64,000 nt of DNA, taken from assembly GCA_947243845.1 (NCBI GenBank), contig CAMXIF010000003.1, positions 1 to 64,000 of the forward strand, given 5' to 3'. Below, one piece after another: positions 44,122 through 54,159 of this stretch. How positions within the stretch are numbered: position 1 is the stretch's first letter; every line of letters begins with the position of its first letter. A program made the translations under genes and the position numbers. This DNA comes from an uncultured bacterium (GTDB lineage Bacteria; Bacillota; Clostridia; Lachnospirales; Lachnospiraceae). The notes beneath the pieces are model-generated. The model did not search any database. It saw only the letters and a list, made by a program, of their open reading frames with translations, and had not been told where the DNA came from.

Positions 44122-44223
44122 AGTAATTTGCTTTGCAAATTACTTTACGAGATCCGCTTCGCGGACTCGGATATGCGAAAAGTTTATTTTGCTTTGCAAA
44201 TTACTTTACGAGATCCGCTTCGC
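44122..44223. repeat. 35-bp direct repeat with internal dyad upstream of the CotH-like gene
   Basis: A 35-bp unit starting TTGCTTTGCAAATTACTTTA lies at 44128-44162 and again, identical, at 44189-44223, 61 bp apart. AGTAATTTGC-TTT-GCAAATTACT forms a hairpin at the first copy. GC-box-like CGCTTCGC ends resemble the sequence at 900-930. It may be a dispersed intergenic repeat or a regulatory site. The rest of 44,012-44,259 holds nothing else. Confidence 0.65.
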
Positions 44224-44259
44224 ACAATTAAGAAATCCAATTCGCGGATAAGGAGAAAC

Positions 44260-46305
44260 ATGCAAAAGAATAAAAAGGTTCTGATATTGCTGGTATTGGC
44301 AGCAAGTTTGGTACTGCTTGTCATGCTGGGATATCCTGCATTGGACGAACATATACACAGAAAACACAGAGATGATATCTTTCTGGAACAGGCGCTTGAA
44401 ATCAGTTCCCCCAATCCTGCCGCCTCACCTGTCAGTTCGGATAGTCAGGCGTTTGACACAGACCCCGGAGAACCGCTTCCGGAGATTATCCTTTCTTTCG
44501 AAAATGGGACTGCAGAATTTCAGGTCACCTTATGGCAGAGCAATGAAGGCACCTGCTATTTTTTTCTGCCCGGATTTGCCCGGAATATGGGCCTTACCCT
44601 GAAGGACAACAGTCATAACAATATCTATATTAATGACGTACAGATTGCGGAAACGGATATCTTACGGGATATTTCCGATGAAAAAACCTACGACCTCTCT
44701 GTGGTGAATCCGGAGGGTAATCCCATCCTGCATAAATCTGTTATTTTTATGTACTCCTCTTCCCTGCCTGTGATGTCGCTTACCACCAGGTCTGGAACCA
44801 TGGATTATATCAATGCGGACAAGAGCAACGAGGAGGCCGGTTCCACGGCCCTGTTTGATGCAAATGGCCAGTCTCTGTATACAGGTAATGTAAAAGCAAT
44901 CCGCGGGCGGGGCAATTCCACCTGGGGGCTCTCCAAAAAACCATATCAGATAAGACTGAATGAAGCAACTGATTTCTTTGGATTTGGTTCAGCCAGTTCA
45001 TGGAATCTCATCGCCAACGGCTATGACCAGACCAAACTCCGCAATCAGATTGTTACCGAACTGGCTGCAGCGCTTGACATGGATTATGTGCCCCAGGGGC
45101 AGATGATAGATTTATATATCAACCATACCTATTACGGAAATTATTACCTGACGGAGAAAGTCCGGGTAGCCAAAGAAGGTGTGGCCATCAGAGATATGGA
45201 CAACTATGTGAATGATGCCTACGATTCCCGGGAATTAGATAAACTGAATCGTCATGAAAATGCAGATGGCAGCAGAAAATGGGTTGCAACCGATATTGCA
45301 CTGGAGGACATCAGCGGCGGTTATCTTCTGGAGCGGGAACTGACCGATCGATTTAATATGGAAATCAGCGGTTTCATCACCAGCCAGGGAGATTGTTACA
45401 CCTTGAAAAGTCCGGCCTATGCCTCAGAAGAGCAGGTGAATTATATAGCCGACCTGATGCAGGAATTTCAGGATGCTGTGGCTGCTGCGGACGGCATCCA
45501 TCCGACCACCGGCAGGCACTATTCAGAATACATAGATTTGGATTCCTTTGCACAGAAGTATCTGGTGGAAGAAATTTCCAAAAATTATGACGGTGGTGTC
45601 ACAAGCAGTTTTTTCTATAAACCGGACGACAGCGTGAGCGAAAAGATTTTTGCCGGCCCCATTTGGGATTACGATGTAGCTTTCGGAAACTGCAATCTGG
45701 ACAGGATTGCCAGCAATCCCATCGGCATCTCCAGACTTCAGGATCATGTATTTGCTACGGAACTATTTGCGCAGCTCTATGCCCAGGATGATTTTTATGA
45801 TCATATGGTAACCATGTACAGAGAGCAGGCCCTTCCCTACCTCAACGACCTGCTGGATCACAAGTTAGACGAACTGGTTGCTCAAAGCCGCGATTCCATC
45901 GCCATGGATCAGGCCAGATGGGAGGCCCCCGAAAACCGTTACCAGTATTACAAAGAATATGACAACAGCATTAGATTCTTAAGATATTTTATTGAACAAC
46001 GGCGGGATTTTTTGAATGAAGTCTGGTTAGATGGAGCCAACTACCACAATCTGTCTTTTGTGGTGGACGATGAGATATGGCAGCGCTACTGCATCAAGGA
46101 CGGGGAGCTTCCAGGTGATGAACCGGTACCTGTCCGCTATACTTCCAGTTCACTATTTCTGGGATGGATCACTGAAAACGGCGTCCCCTATGATATGTAT
46201 AAGCCCATCTACGAAGATGCGACTTTCTATGCCATCTGGCAGGAATTGGCTCCAGAAACAGTTTATCCTGCTGAATCTATGGAGGAAAACGGCAGTGCAA
46301 ATTAA
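44260..46305 (+). CDS. CotH-like kinase domain protein, membrane anchored
   Basis: 681 residues from ATG 44260 (AAGGAG upstream; the longer ORF from 44101 runs through the repeats and is unlikely). An N-terminal helix (VLILLVLAASLVLLVMLGYP) anchors it outside. A beta-sandwich part follows (~60-190), then the CotH domain at ~195-590: AIRGRGNSTWGLSKKPYQIR, YGNYYLTEKV, and GPIWDYDVAFGNCN, where WDYD supplies the metal-binding Asp. A short C-terminal repeat-like module ends it. CotH proteins are atypical secreted kinases; in Bacillus CotH phosphorylates spore-coat proteins, in others cellulosomal or surface targets. The target here is unknown. Confidence 0.9.
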   Translation: MQKNKKVLILLVLAASLVLLVMLGYPALDEHIHRKHRDDIFLEQALEISSPNPAASPVSSDSQAFDTDPGEPLPEIILSFENGTAEFQVTLWQSNEGTCYFFLPGFARNMGLTLKDNSHNNIYINDVQIAETDILRDISDEKTYDLSVVNPEGNPILHKSVIFMYSSSLPVMSLTTRSGTMDYINADKSNEEAGSTALFDANGQSLYTGNVKAIRGRGNSTWGLSKKPYQIRLNEATDFFGFGSASSWNLIANGYDQTKLRNQIVTELAAALDMDYVPQGQMIDLYINHTYYGNYYLTEKVRVAKEGVAIRDMDNYVNDAYDSRELDKLNRHENADGSRKWVATDIALEDISGGYLLERELTDRFNMEISGFITSQGDCYTLKSPAYASEEQVNYIADLMQEFQDAVAAADGIHPTTGRHYSEYIDLDSFAQKYLVEEISKNYDGGVTSSFFYKPDDSVSEKIFAGPIWDYDVAFGNCNLDRIASNPIGISRLQDHVFATELFAQLYAQDDFYDHMVTMYREQALPYLNDLLDHKLDELVAQSRDSIAMDQARWEAPENRYQYYKEYDNSIRFLRYFIEQRRDFLNEVWLDGANYHNLSFVVDDEIWQRYCIKDGELPGDEPVPVRYTSSSLFLGWITENGVPYDMYKPIYEDATFYAIWQELAPETVYPAESMEENGSAN

Positions 46306-46314
46306 TGCACTGCC
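46291..46314 (+). terminator. Terminator at the CotH-like gene end
   Basis: GGCAGTGCA/TGCACTGCC stem with a 6-base loop over the stop codon, then CTTTATTTAT. It separates the convergent CotH-like and chemoreceptor genes. Confidence 0.7.
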
Positions 46315-46329
46315 GCTTTATTTATCCTT

Positions 46330-48351
46330 TTATGCCTGATATTTAAATCTACCCACCAGTTCCTTCAGCAGGTCTGCCTGACTTGACAATTCTTCGGAAG
46401 CCGCTGCACTCTCCTGAGATGTTGCTGAGTTGGACTCCACAACGCCGGCAATCTGATTGATGCCCTCCGTAATCTGTCCTGTTGCCTCCGCCTGCGTGTC
46501 AGACGCTTCTGCGATCTCAGCAACCGCCTCACTCACTACCTTTGCATTATCCACTACCAGCAACAGGGATTCTGCTGTGGAATTTGCCAGTTTGGTTCCA
46601 TCCTCCACGGCCGTAATTGCATTTTGTATCAGGTTCTTTGTATTCTTGGCTGCCTCACTGCTCTGCTCTGAGAGAATACCCACCTGTGTAGCAACCACTG
46701 CAAATCCTTTACCTGCTTCACCCGCCCTGGCTGCCTCGATAGATGCATTTAAGGCGAGCAGATTGGTCTGGGACGCAATTTCCTCAATACTGCTGATAAT
46801 CTCTGCGATCTTATCGGAAGCTTCTCTAATCCTTGACATCGCCTCCGTGCTCTGCTTCATCTGCTCATTGCTCTCAATAACCTGATTATTCATACCGGAT
46901 ACGATTACCCGGACTTTCTCAGCGTTTTCTGCATTGACCTGAATCTTTTCGGAAATATCCGTCATAGTCGCCGTCAGTTCCTGAATCGCGCTGGCCTGAT
47001 CGGTTGCGCCTTCCGCCAATACCTGGGATGCTCCCGCAAGATCCATTGCACCCTTGCGGACGCTCTCCGCATTGTTATCAATATCCCGCATGGCAATGCT
47101 GAGCGCCTCGACAATGCCCCTGAAAGATTCGCTGATCTGGATAAAGTCTCCTTTATAGTTCTCATCCACATTAATCAGGAAATTGCCATCCGCCAGTTCT
47201 GCCATATTATTGCTGATATCTATGATGACCATGTTCAAATCATGAATCGTTTCTGACAGACAGTTCATCAAAATTGCCGTCTCGTCATTCTCCGTAGGAG
47301 CAGGCACTTCCGAATGAATATCTCCTGCCGCCAGAAGTTTCAGCCTGTCTACCGTTTTAATGAGCGGCTCCGCAACTGCCTTACCAAGCTTAACGCCACT
47401 TCTGATTCCAACAAATGTAAAGATAACGACAAAGACAATAGTAAGTACAAGTGCAATAAAAAACATCACCAAAAATTCATTTCTTACCGCGGCAACACCT
47501 ATACTCCATCCATCCGTTTCCGGAACCGGAGAATAAGCAACCACTTTCGTCTTACCATTATAACTATATGTACCCGTGCCGTTCTCTCCCGCAACCATAC
47601 GCTCACAGATCTGACTGTACTTCTTCAACTTTCGATTTGTCTTGCCAAGAGCCAGACTGTCCTCAACCCCGACAAGCGATGAATCTATATCCGCAATCGT
47701 GATGCCGTTCTTGTCTAACATGAAAGCCGTGCCACCTTCTCCCACCTTGATGGAGCGCATGACATTATTTAAGAACTCACCATTGGGAACATACGCGATA
47801 ACGCCAACCGGTGTCGTACCGGGAATGCCGCCCTCCCATAAAGGCGCCGACACAACATATGATACTTTCTGGGTCACTTCACTGTATGTCGGCGTTGAAA
47901 TATAAGTGCTGCCTTTCATACCCGCTTTAAAGTATTCCCGGTCGGAAAGATTCGCCCCCGAAATGATATCCACTCCGCTGCTGTCAATTATATATCCGCC
48001 GTCAAAATCATGATCCTTGATCCTCTGGTTTAATATATCTGCCTTTTCCTCTACAGTCCGCTCCGGATCTGCCAACCGCGCAATGCTCCCGGTCTCATAA
48101 GCAATGGCGACATATTCCTGCAGAGCTGCCGAAACATAATTCGCTGCTACATCTGAAGTATTATTAATCGTCTCCGATACTGCGCTGATAGATGAGATAT
48201 AACTCAGAACAGAAGAGATAATGCCCAATATGATACAACAAAACATGACAATCTGTCCAAATCGCCATGAAATTTTTTTCTCAATACTAACAAATTCCCC
48301 CTCTTTTTGCTTCCCAAAAAATTTACCTTTCCCGGTCTTTTCCTTTTGCAT
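46330..48351 (-). CDS. Methyl-accepting chemotaxis protein with dCache sensor
   Basis: 673 residues. Helix 1 is at ~32-55. A periplasmic-type dCache domain at ~60-300 has YIIDSSGVDIISGANLSDRE, PTYSEVTQKVSYVVSAPLWE and MLDKNGITIADID. Helix 2 (~305-330), HAMP, and a cytoplasmic signalling hairpin follow, with the conserved tip EIASQTNLLALNASIEAARAGE. ATG 48351 follows GGGGGA. No che or flagellar genes are in view. The 265 bp upstream (48,352-48,615) is AT-rich and I can name no site in it with confidence. Confidence 0.94.
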   Translation of the reverse strand: MQKEKTGKGKFFGKQKEGEFVSIEKKISWRFGQIVMFCCIILGIISSVLSYISSISAVSETINNTSDVAANYVSAALQEYVAIAYETGSIARLADPERTVEEKADILNQRIKDHDFDGGYIIDSSGVDIISGANLSDREYFKAGMKGSTYISTPTYSEVTQKVSYVVSAPLWEGGIPGTTPVGVIAYVPNGEFLNNVMRSIKVGEGGTAFMLDKNGITIADIDSSLVGVEDSLALGKTNRKLKKYSQICERMVAGENGTGTYSYNGKTKVVAYSPVPETDGWSIGVAAVRNEFLVMFFIALVLTIVFVVIFTFVGIRSGVKLGKAVAEPLIKTVDRLKLLAAGDIHSEVPAPTENDETAILMNCLSETIHDLNMVIIDISNNMAELADGNFLINVDENYKGDFIQISESFRGIVEALSIAMRDIDNNAESVRKGAMDLAGASQVLAEGATDQASAIQELTATMTDISEKIQVNAENAEKVRVIVSGMNNQVIESNEQMKQSTEAMSRIREASDKIAEIISSIEEIASQTNLLALNASIEAARAGEAGKGFAVVATQVGILSEQSSEAAKNTKNLIQNAITAVEDGTKLANSTAESLLLVVDNAKVVSEAVAEIAEASDTQAEATGQITEGINQIAGVVESNSATSQESAAASEELSSQADLLKELVGRFKYQA

Positions 48352-48615
48352 AGAACATCCCCCATTCCCACACTAAATTAAAGCTTGGATTTAATAAAAT
48401 AGACATAGTGACAAAAAATCGAATACTAAAGAGCATTAGAAAATTAGAGAAAAAACGATTTCAAAATGGCACAAAAAAATCATCTAAATTATTAAAAAAC
48501 AACGTTTACTTTATTATTGTATCACAAGATAACTCTTTTTACCATAAATTTGTCATATTTTATTAGATAAAATTACCAATGGGGATGTATAATTGCTGTA
48601 AATTGTGTGATTATT

Positions 48616-49500
48616 CTACAAATTACTATGTCTTTCGTTTACTCTCCTGCGAAAATAATTGCCCAGATTTGTAAGGCATACAAGCGTTGTTACCAGAAAA
48701 ATCCCCGGTATCATGATCATCCACCAGGCGCGTTGTGCCAGGGCCTGCTCCGCCAATGACAGCATACTACCCCAAGAGATTGTTTCCACCGACAGACCGA
48801 TTCCCATAAAACTTAGGGTGGATTCAGACACGATCGCAGTACGGACACTCATAATCACCATAAACATAACAGAGGATATAAAGTTCGGAGCCAGATGGTG
48901 CCACAAAATATGAAAAAATCTACCGCCCATACACCGGGAGGCTGTCACATACCCACTGTTCCTAATCTGCCGCACCTCTGTGCGAATCACTTTAGACATA
49001 CTCATCCATCCGGTAACCCCGATGACAAGGGCAATGCTTAAGACACCGGCCTTCCCCAGGACAGCCTGCAGTAAGATCACCACCAAAAGGCTGGGCACAC
49101 TGAGCAGAATATCCACCGCCCGCATGATCACACCGTCCATTCTCCTGGAAGCACAGCCACTGACAGCGCCCAGAACTACCGCCATAGCTGTTGCAATGAA
49201 CGTGGACACAAGTCCAATCCACAAAGAAATCCTGCCGCCATACCAGATCATGGAGAAAATGTCCCGTCCCATGGTATCCGTGCCGAACACAAATTCACGG
49301 TTCGGAGCTACACTGCTATGCGCAAGATCCAGATAGGTTGGATCTCTTTGTACAAAAATATCACAGGTCAGGCATCCCACTACAAGCAGCAAAAGAACCA
49401 GAACAGATATGACCGGTTTCCCCTGCCGCCGGCTGCCGGAAGCAGGAACCGGCGGCTTAACCGTCTGACGTATACCCACTACCTGGAAACCGTCCCTCAT
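48616..49500 (-). CDS. Opp/Nik-family ABC permease (DppC/NikC type)
   Basis: 294 residues, six helices. FGTDTMGRDIFSMIWYGGRI is the family motif after helix 1, and SGYVTASRCMGGRFFHILWH is the EAA loop. It overlaps the partner permease gene by 4 bases (ATGA). Last gene of the lar-transporter cluster. Confidence 0.92.
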   Translation of the reverse strand: MRDGFQVVGIRQTVKPPVPASGSRRQGKPVISVLVLLLLVVGCLTCDIFVQRDPTYLDLAHSSVAPNREFVFGTDTMGRDIFSMIWYGGRISLWIGLVSTFIATAMAVVLGAVSGCASRRMDGVIMRAVDILLSVPSLLVVILLQAVLGKAGVLSIALVIGVTGWMSMSKVIRTEVRQIRNSGYVTASRCMGGRFFHILWHHLAPNFISSVMFMVIMSVRTAIVSESTLSFMGIGLSVETISWGSMLSLAEQALAQRAWWMIMIPGIFLVTTLVCLTNLGNYFRRRVNERHSNL

Positions 49501-50504
49501 GATCTGTCCACCTCCTCATATCTTCTACGGTCATCCATGCGGAGCCGCGGATCGATCCGTTCGCTGACCGTCCGGGCCAACATATTACAGGAAATCACTA
49601 TCATTCCGGTAAGCAGACTCAACAGCATCAGCAGGTTATAATCCTGATATCTGGCACTTTCATAAGTGAGTGTTCCAATTCCCGGATAGGAAAAGACTGT
49701 CTCCACAATATAGGTACCTCCCAGCACATGGGGGACCGACAGCGCCATAAGACTGAAATAGGCGGGCATCACATTGCGCAGACAATGTCCAAGTAATACC
49801 TGTCGTTTACACAATCCTTTCATTCTGGCAAGCAGCACATACTCCGCCCGCACTTCTTCCAGCAGTTTATTACGAATCATATAGGCATAATACCAAAGGT
49901 GGCTGATAACCACTACAGACAGCGGAAGGATCAAGTGCCGAACCCTATCCGCCAGATTATTTTCTTTGCCGATAGAATAAGCCCCGGAACTGGGAAGCCA
50001 CCGAAGCGCTGCGGCAAAAATAAGAATTAATGCCAATGACAGCCAAAATTCGGGAATACAGCTCGTAATGGTCCCCACCTTACATATCATCCGGTCTGCC
50101 AGCTTATCTTCCTGCCATGCGCACAGGACACCAAGCGCCAACGCCAACACAAAAATAAGGATAAATCCAATACCACCGAGAATAAGTGTATTACCGATCC
50201 TGCCGCCAATCACCTCTGTCACGTCCATCTTATACTTATAAGAGATACCAAACTCCCCCCGAAAGGCATTCTGCAGCCAGCGGATATACTGCACATGAAT
50301 AGAATCCTTAAGACCCAGCTTATTCTCCGCCCACTCCCGTTCTTCGGCACTCATCTTCTCAGCCCGTTCTCCATAATAGGACACCAAGGGATCCCCTGGC
50401 GCAAGACGGGATACATAGAAGACCAGAACTGATAAAACAAACACGCTGCCAAGAAAAAACAATACTTTTTGTATCAGAACCTCAATGTGCCTTTTGTTGA
50501 TCAT
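49497..50504 (-). CDS. Opp/Nik-family ABC permease (DppB/NikB type)
   Basis: 335 residues. Opening LIQKVLFFLGSVFVLSVLVF ... RLAPGDPLVSYYG; closing ETVFSYPGIGTLTYESARYQ and ERIDPRLRM, standard for the B subunit. It overlaps the fused ATPase gene (4 bases) and the C permease gene (4 bases). Confidence 0.92.
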   Translation of the reverse strand: MINKRHIEVLIQKVLFFLGSVFVLSVLVFYVSRLAPGDPLVSYYGERAEKMSAEEREWAENKLGLKDSIHVQYIRWLQNAFRGEFGISYKYKMDVTEVIGGRIGNTLILGGIGFILIFVLALALGVLCAWQEDKLADRMICKVGTITSCIPEFWLSLALILIFAAALRWLPSSGAYSIGKENNLADRVRHLILPLSVVVISHLWYYAYMIRNKLLEEVRAEYVLLARMKGLCKRQVLLGHCLRNVMPAYFSLMALSVPHVLGGTYIVETVFSYPGIGTLTYESARYQDYNLLMLLSLLTGMIVISCNMLARTVSERIDPRLRMDDRRRYEEVDRS

Positions 50505-52489
50505 CTGCCCCGCCTCCTTTCTTGACCAATCCGGTCAAAATCCAGAGTCGGTATCGATTCCACCAGTCTCCGGGTATAGGGATGTTTCGGATGACGGAAA
50601 AGTTCCTTCACAGACGAAATCTCTACCAGCTTTCCCCTGTGCATCACACCCACCCGGTCGCAGAGAAACCGAACCATAGCCAAATCATGTGCAATAAAGA
50701 GAAGGGAAAAACCGAGTTCTTCCTGCAGCTGCTTGAAAAGATTCACCATCTGTGCCTGCATGGACACATCCAGAGAAGCAACAGGCTCATCTGCCACCAG
50801 AAACGCCGGCTTCATGGAAAGGGCGCGGGCAATGGCCACCCGCTGTCTCTGACCGCCGGAGAGCACACAGGGATACTGATCCAGATACGCCGTATCCATT
50901 CCCACGCGTTGCAGCCAAAATGCCGCTTCGGCGCGCACGGTTCCCCTGCGCGGCTTCACACGGTGCAGCTTCATGGGTTCTGCAATGATATCACAAATCT
51001 TTTTGCGTGGATTGAGACTGGCATCGGCATCCTGAAAAATAATCTGTCCGGAAGACTGCAATAACTTTTTATGGGTGCGAAATGCCTTCGTATCGCAGAC
51101 ATCTATGCCCTGATTAATGATCTTACCACTAACAGGCCGGTATACATTCATGATACATCTCGCCACCGTGGATTTGCCCGAACCGGATTCTCCGATCAGA
51201 CCCAAAATTTCGCCTCTGTGAACCTGAAAAGAAACATCGTCCACCGCTGTCAGTGTCTCCTTTTTAGACAATGGGAATATATGTGTCAGATGCTGTACAT
51301 CCAATATAATGTCCGATTCCACAGGCTCGTCTGTCCGCTTCAGCAATCTGCTTCCCGATTCCACAGACTCATCTGTCTGCTTCACCAATCTGCTTCCCGA
51401 TTCCGCAGACTCGTCTGTCTGCTTCACCAGTCTGCTTCCTAACTCCGCCGCAGGCTTTGCGCCCGTCTCTCCTGCATCCCGCCAGCCAAAGTCCGGTGCT
51501 TTGATTTCAAGCCCCTTGGCCCTCTCATCCAACAGCCATGTGGCCGCAAAATGAGTATCTGTCACCGGAAACATGGGCGGCTGTTCCTCATAGTCTATGT
51601 CCAGCGCATATTCATTACGACAGGCAAAGGCATCTCCCTTCGGCGGATTGATCAATGTGGGCGGCATTCCCGGAATCGAGTACAGCCGTCTGCATCCGCC
51701 GGACAATATCGGCAAAGCCCGCATAAGTCCCCAAGTATAGGGATGCCTGGGATCCAGAAAAATCTCCTCCACCCTGCCAATCTCCACAATCCTGCCGGCA
51801 TACATCACCGCCACCCGATCAGCCGCCATCGCCGCCACACTCAAATCGTGGGTAACAAAAATCGAAGCCATATGAAGTTTGGCCTGTACTTCCCTGAACA
51901 GATCCAATATCTGCGCCTGAATCGTCACATCCAGCGCTGTCGTAGGCTCATCCGCAAACAAAAGCGCCGGTTCCGCCGCCAGGGCAATAGCCAGCACACA
52001 CCTCTGCCGCATACCGCCCGACAAATGTCCGGGATATTGCCTGCTCCGCTCCTCTGGATGGTCTATTTTCACCATACGTAACAGTTCCAGCACTCTTTGA
52101 TCCACGGCCTGTCCGGACATTCCGGGTCTATGTATCTTTATCGCCTCCGCTATCTGCGCTCCCACGGACAGGGAGGGATTCAGAACCGTCATCGGATTCT
52201 GGAATACCATGGCAAAAAACCGCCCTCGCAGTCCGCACATATCACGCTCCCGATAATCCGTGATATCCGCACCGTTTAACCAGATCCGCCCTGCCTTAAT
52301 CCTGGCAATATCCGGTAAAAGCCGTAGAATGCTCTTGCACAGTACACTCTTACCACAGCCGGTCTCACCCACAATCGCCAGCACTTCCCCCGCTTTAACC
52401 GTAAAACTCACATCCCGCACGGCTTGTATCTCCCCTGCCGGCGTATCAAAGCTGACTGACAGATTCCTTACTTCCAATAATTCCGACAT
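50501..52489 (-). CDS. Fused ABC ATPase (OppD-OppF / NikD-NikE type)
   Basis: 662 residues with two nucleotide-binding domains in one chain. Domain 1 (~1-320): Walker A GETGCGKSVLCKSI, signature HLSGGMRQRCVLAI, Walker B LLFADEPTTALD, with the OppD-type tail (PPKGDAFACRNEYALDIDYE, a Cys loop with fewer Cys than usual). Domain 2 (~400-655): GESGSGKSTVARCI, LSGGQRQRVAIARA, FLVADEPVASLD. Between them, at ~350-395, is a linker of three 14-residue repeats (GSRLVKQTDESAES type). The fusion fixes the pair at 1:1. GAGG precedes ATG 52489. Confidence 0.93.
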   Translation of the reverse strand: MSELLEVRNLSVSFDTPAGEIQAVRDVSFTVKAGEVLAIVGETGCGKSVLCKSILRLLPDIARIKAGRIWLNGADITDYRERDMCGLRGRFFAMVFQNPMTVLNPSLSVGAQIAEAIKIHRPGMSGQAVDQRVLELLRMVKIDHPEERSRQYPGHLSGGMRQRCVLAIALAAEPALLFADEPTTALDVTIQAQILDLFREVQAKLHMASIFVTHDLSVAAMAADRVAVMYAGRIVEIGRVEEIFLDPRHPYTWGLMRALPILSGGCRRLYSIPGMPPTLINPPKGDAFACRNEYALDIDYEEQPPMFPVTDTHFAATWLLDERAKGLEIKAPDFGWRDAGETGAKPAAELGSRLVKQTDESAESGSRLVKQTDESVESGSRLLKRTDEPVESDIILDVQHLTHIFPLSKKETLTAVDDVSFQVHRGEILGLIGESGSGKSTVARCIMNVYRPVSGKIINQGIDVCDTKAFRTHKKLLQSSGQIIFQDADASLNPRKKICDIIAEPMKLHRVKPRRGTVRAEAAFWLQRVGMDTAYLDQYPCVLSGGQRQRVAIARALSMKPAFLVADEPVASLDVSMQAQMVNLFKQLQEELGFSLLFIAHDLAMVRFLCDRVGVMHRGKLVEISSVKELFRHPKHPYTRRLVESIPTLDFDRIGQERRRGR
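51315..51440 (-). repeat. Three 42-bp tandem repeats encoding the linker of the fused ATPase
   Basis: Units start at 51315, 51357 and 51399, each 42 bp, in frame, differing at a few positions. They encode the 14-residue GSRLVKQTDES(A/V)ES-like repeats. Copy number may vary between strains without breaking the frame. Confidence 0.85.
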
Positions 52490-52558
52490 TTATAAACCTC
52501 ATTTTACTGTTTCATCTGTTTCTGTCCGGGCGCCGTCTGTACGTCCTCCGGACATCTT

Positions 52559-54094
52559 CTACTCCTCTATTGTCCAATCGACAATATTCCAGAAAATCCC
52601 CACGCCATGGTGTCCCATAACGGTATCCGGGGAAATCCCCCGAATCGAAGCATCCGCCACATAATCGGCGTCTATATAGCAGATAAACGCATAGGGCGGA
52701 TCCCCAGCCAGCGCTTCCTGGAACCGGTCATAATTCTCGACCCGAATGGATGAATCGTCAGACTGGCGAGCCTTTATCAGATACTGGTCCACCAACGCAT
52801 TGGAATAACCGCTGTAATTGGCTCCCTTATCTGTACCAAATACCTTATAGGTGTGGTCATCCGCATCAAACGGACTGCCCCAGCCGATCAGATAGGCCAT
52901 CTGTCCGCCCCAGTCCACACGAGTGGGAATCTCCACACGGCAGTCAATTCCCACTTCCCGAATCTGCTGTGCCGCCGCCTGGGCAATATCCAGACGCACC
53001 TGGTCACCCGCGCCTACGCTGATCACAAAGGAAAGCCTTTCCCCATCCCTTGTATAGATACCGTCTTCTCCCAATACACAGCCCAGATTTTCCAGCACAG
53101 CCCTGGCTTTAGCCGGATCATAGTCATAATGTTCCACCGCTTCATTGTTATAAATATTGCGCTGTAACGGCCCATAGGCCGGAACTCCCTGTCCAAGCAG
53201 AACCGCGTCAATGATTGCCTGTCTGTCAATGGCATAACAGACTGCCGGAATAATATCCCTGTTTTTCTGCCAGAATGGATTATGAAAGTTAAAAAGAATC
53301 CCCCGATAATCCGAAGTCCTCATGTCATAACAGACATACCCTTCTCTATCGGCAAAGTTCCTGGCATCCTTCGGTGTCAGGCGCGCAAGGTCAAGCTCTC
53401 CTGACTCCATCTGGATTGCCCTGACATTATCGTCCGGAACAATTTTAAAAATAATCTTTTTTATTTCCGGCCGTCCCTGAAAATATGCTTCATTTCTGGC
53501 CAAAACAATGGCCTGCCCCTCATCCCAGCTCTCCAATCGATAAGGGCCAGTGCCGATCGGATGCCGAAAGAAAGCTGACTCCTGCATATCCTCCCCCTGC
53601 AATAAATGCGCCGGAAGCACCGCCATGGTCATATAGTCGAGAAATGCCACATTAGGCGCCGCCAGCCGGAAAGAGATGGTCTGCTCATCCACCACCATGA
53701 TTTCTTCCACATCCTCATAATTAGGAGCATTCTCTGATCCGTTATTGGGATCCATAATAGCTTCTATCGTAAATTTCACATCCGCTGCCGTAAACGGTTC
53801 TCCGTCATGCCATGTTACACCTTCTTCCAGATAGAAAGTATAGGTGCAGGAAGCCTCATCATACTCCCAGCGCTTCGCCAGACCCGGCACCACCTCATTA
53901 TCACCATTGTGGGCTGTCAGTCCGTTAAAGAGAAGGAGATTGATTTCTCCATGCTCATCCATGGCCGGATTGATCCGCGTATAGTCACCGCTGCCATAGA
54001 CCAAGGTATCCATCTGTTTCGTATTACTGCCACATGCCGTCAGCATAGATACCGCCACGATCAACGCAGCTGACATCCAAATCCTTATATTCAT
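52559..54094 (-). CDS. Solute-binding lipoprotein, family 5 (probable nickel or Ni-chelate binding, NikA-like)
   Basis: About 511 residues from ATG 54094. Signal with lipobox LTAC, then the SBP_bac_5 fold (YTFYLEEGVTWHDGEPFTAA with DVKFTIEAIMDP; HPIGTGPYRLESWDEGQAIV). It lies 66 bp after larC and 70 bp before the fused ATPase gene, with a weak GTCCGG/CCGGAC hairpin between. Family 5 includes peptide, sugar and nickel binders. The lar neighbours, which need nickel, make nickel or a nickel chelate the best guess. No binding residue is diagnostic in sequence. Confidence 0.85.
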   Translation of the reverse strand: MNIRIWMSAALIVAVSMLTACGSNTKQMDTLVYGSGDYTRINPAMDEHGEINLLLFNGLTAHNGDNEVVPGLAKRWEYDEASCTYTFYLEEGVTWHDGEPFTAADVKFTIEAIMDPNNGSENAPNYEDVEEIMVVDEQTISFRLAAPNVAFLDYMTMAVLPAHLLQGEDMQESAFFRHPIGTGPYRLESWDEGQAIVLARNEAYFQGRPEIKKIIFKIVPDDNVRAIQMESGELDLARLTPKDARNFADREGYVCYDMRTSDYRGILFNFHNPFWQKNRDIIPAVCYAIDRQAIIDAVLLGQGVPAYGPLQRNIYNNEAVEHYDYDPAKARAVLENLGCVLGEDGIYTRDGERLSFVISVGAGDQVRLDIAQAAAQQIREVGIDCRVEIPTRVDWGGQMAYLIGWGSPFDADDHTYKVFGTDKGANYSGYSNALVDQYLIKARQSDDSSIRVENYDRFQEALAGDPPYAFICYIDADYVADASIRGISPDTVMGHHGVGIFWNIVDWTIEE

Positions 54095-54159
54095 TCGCAA
54101 AACAGGCCTCAACTCTCTATTATTTTAAGGGGATATGCTGACAAAGATCACTCTACTTT

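Noticed and set aside
44101-44259. N-terminal extension of the CotH-like ORF to 44101
   Set aside because: It reads through the 35-bp repeats, and a clear AAGGAG site precedes ATG 44260 followed by a membrane anchor.
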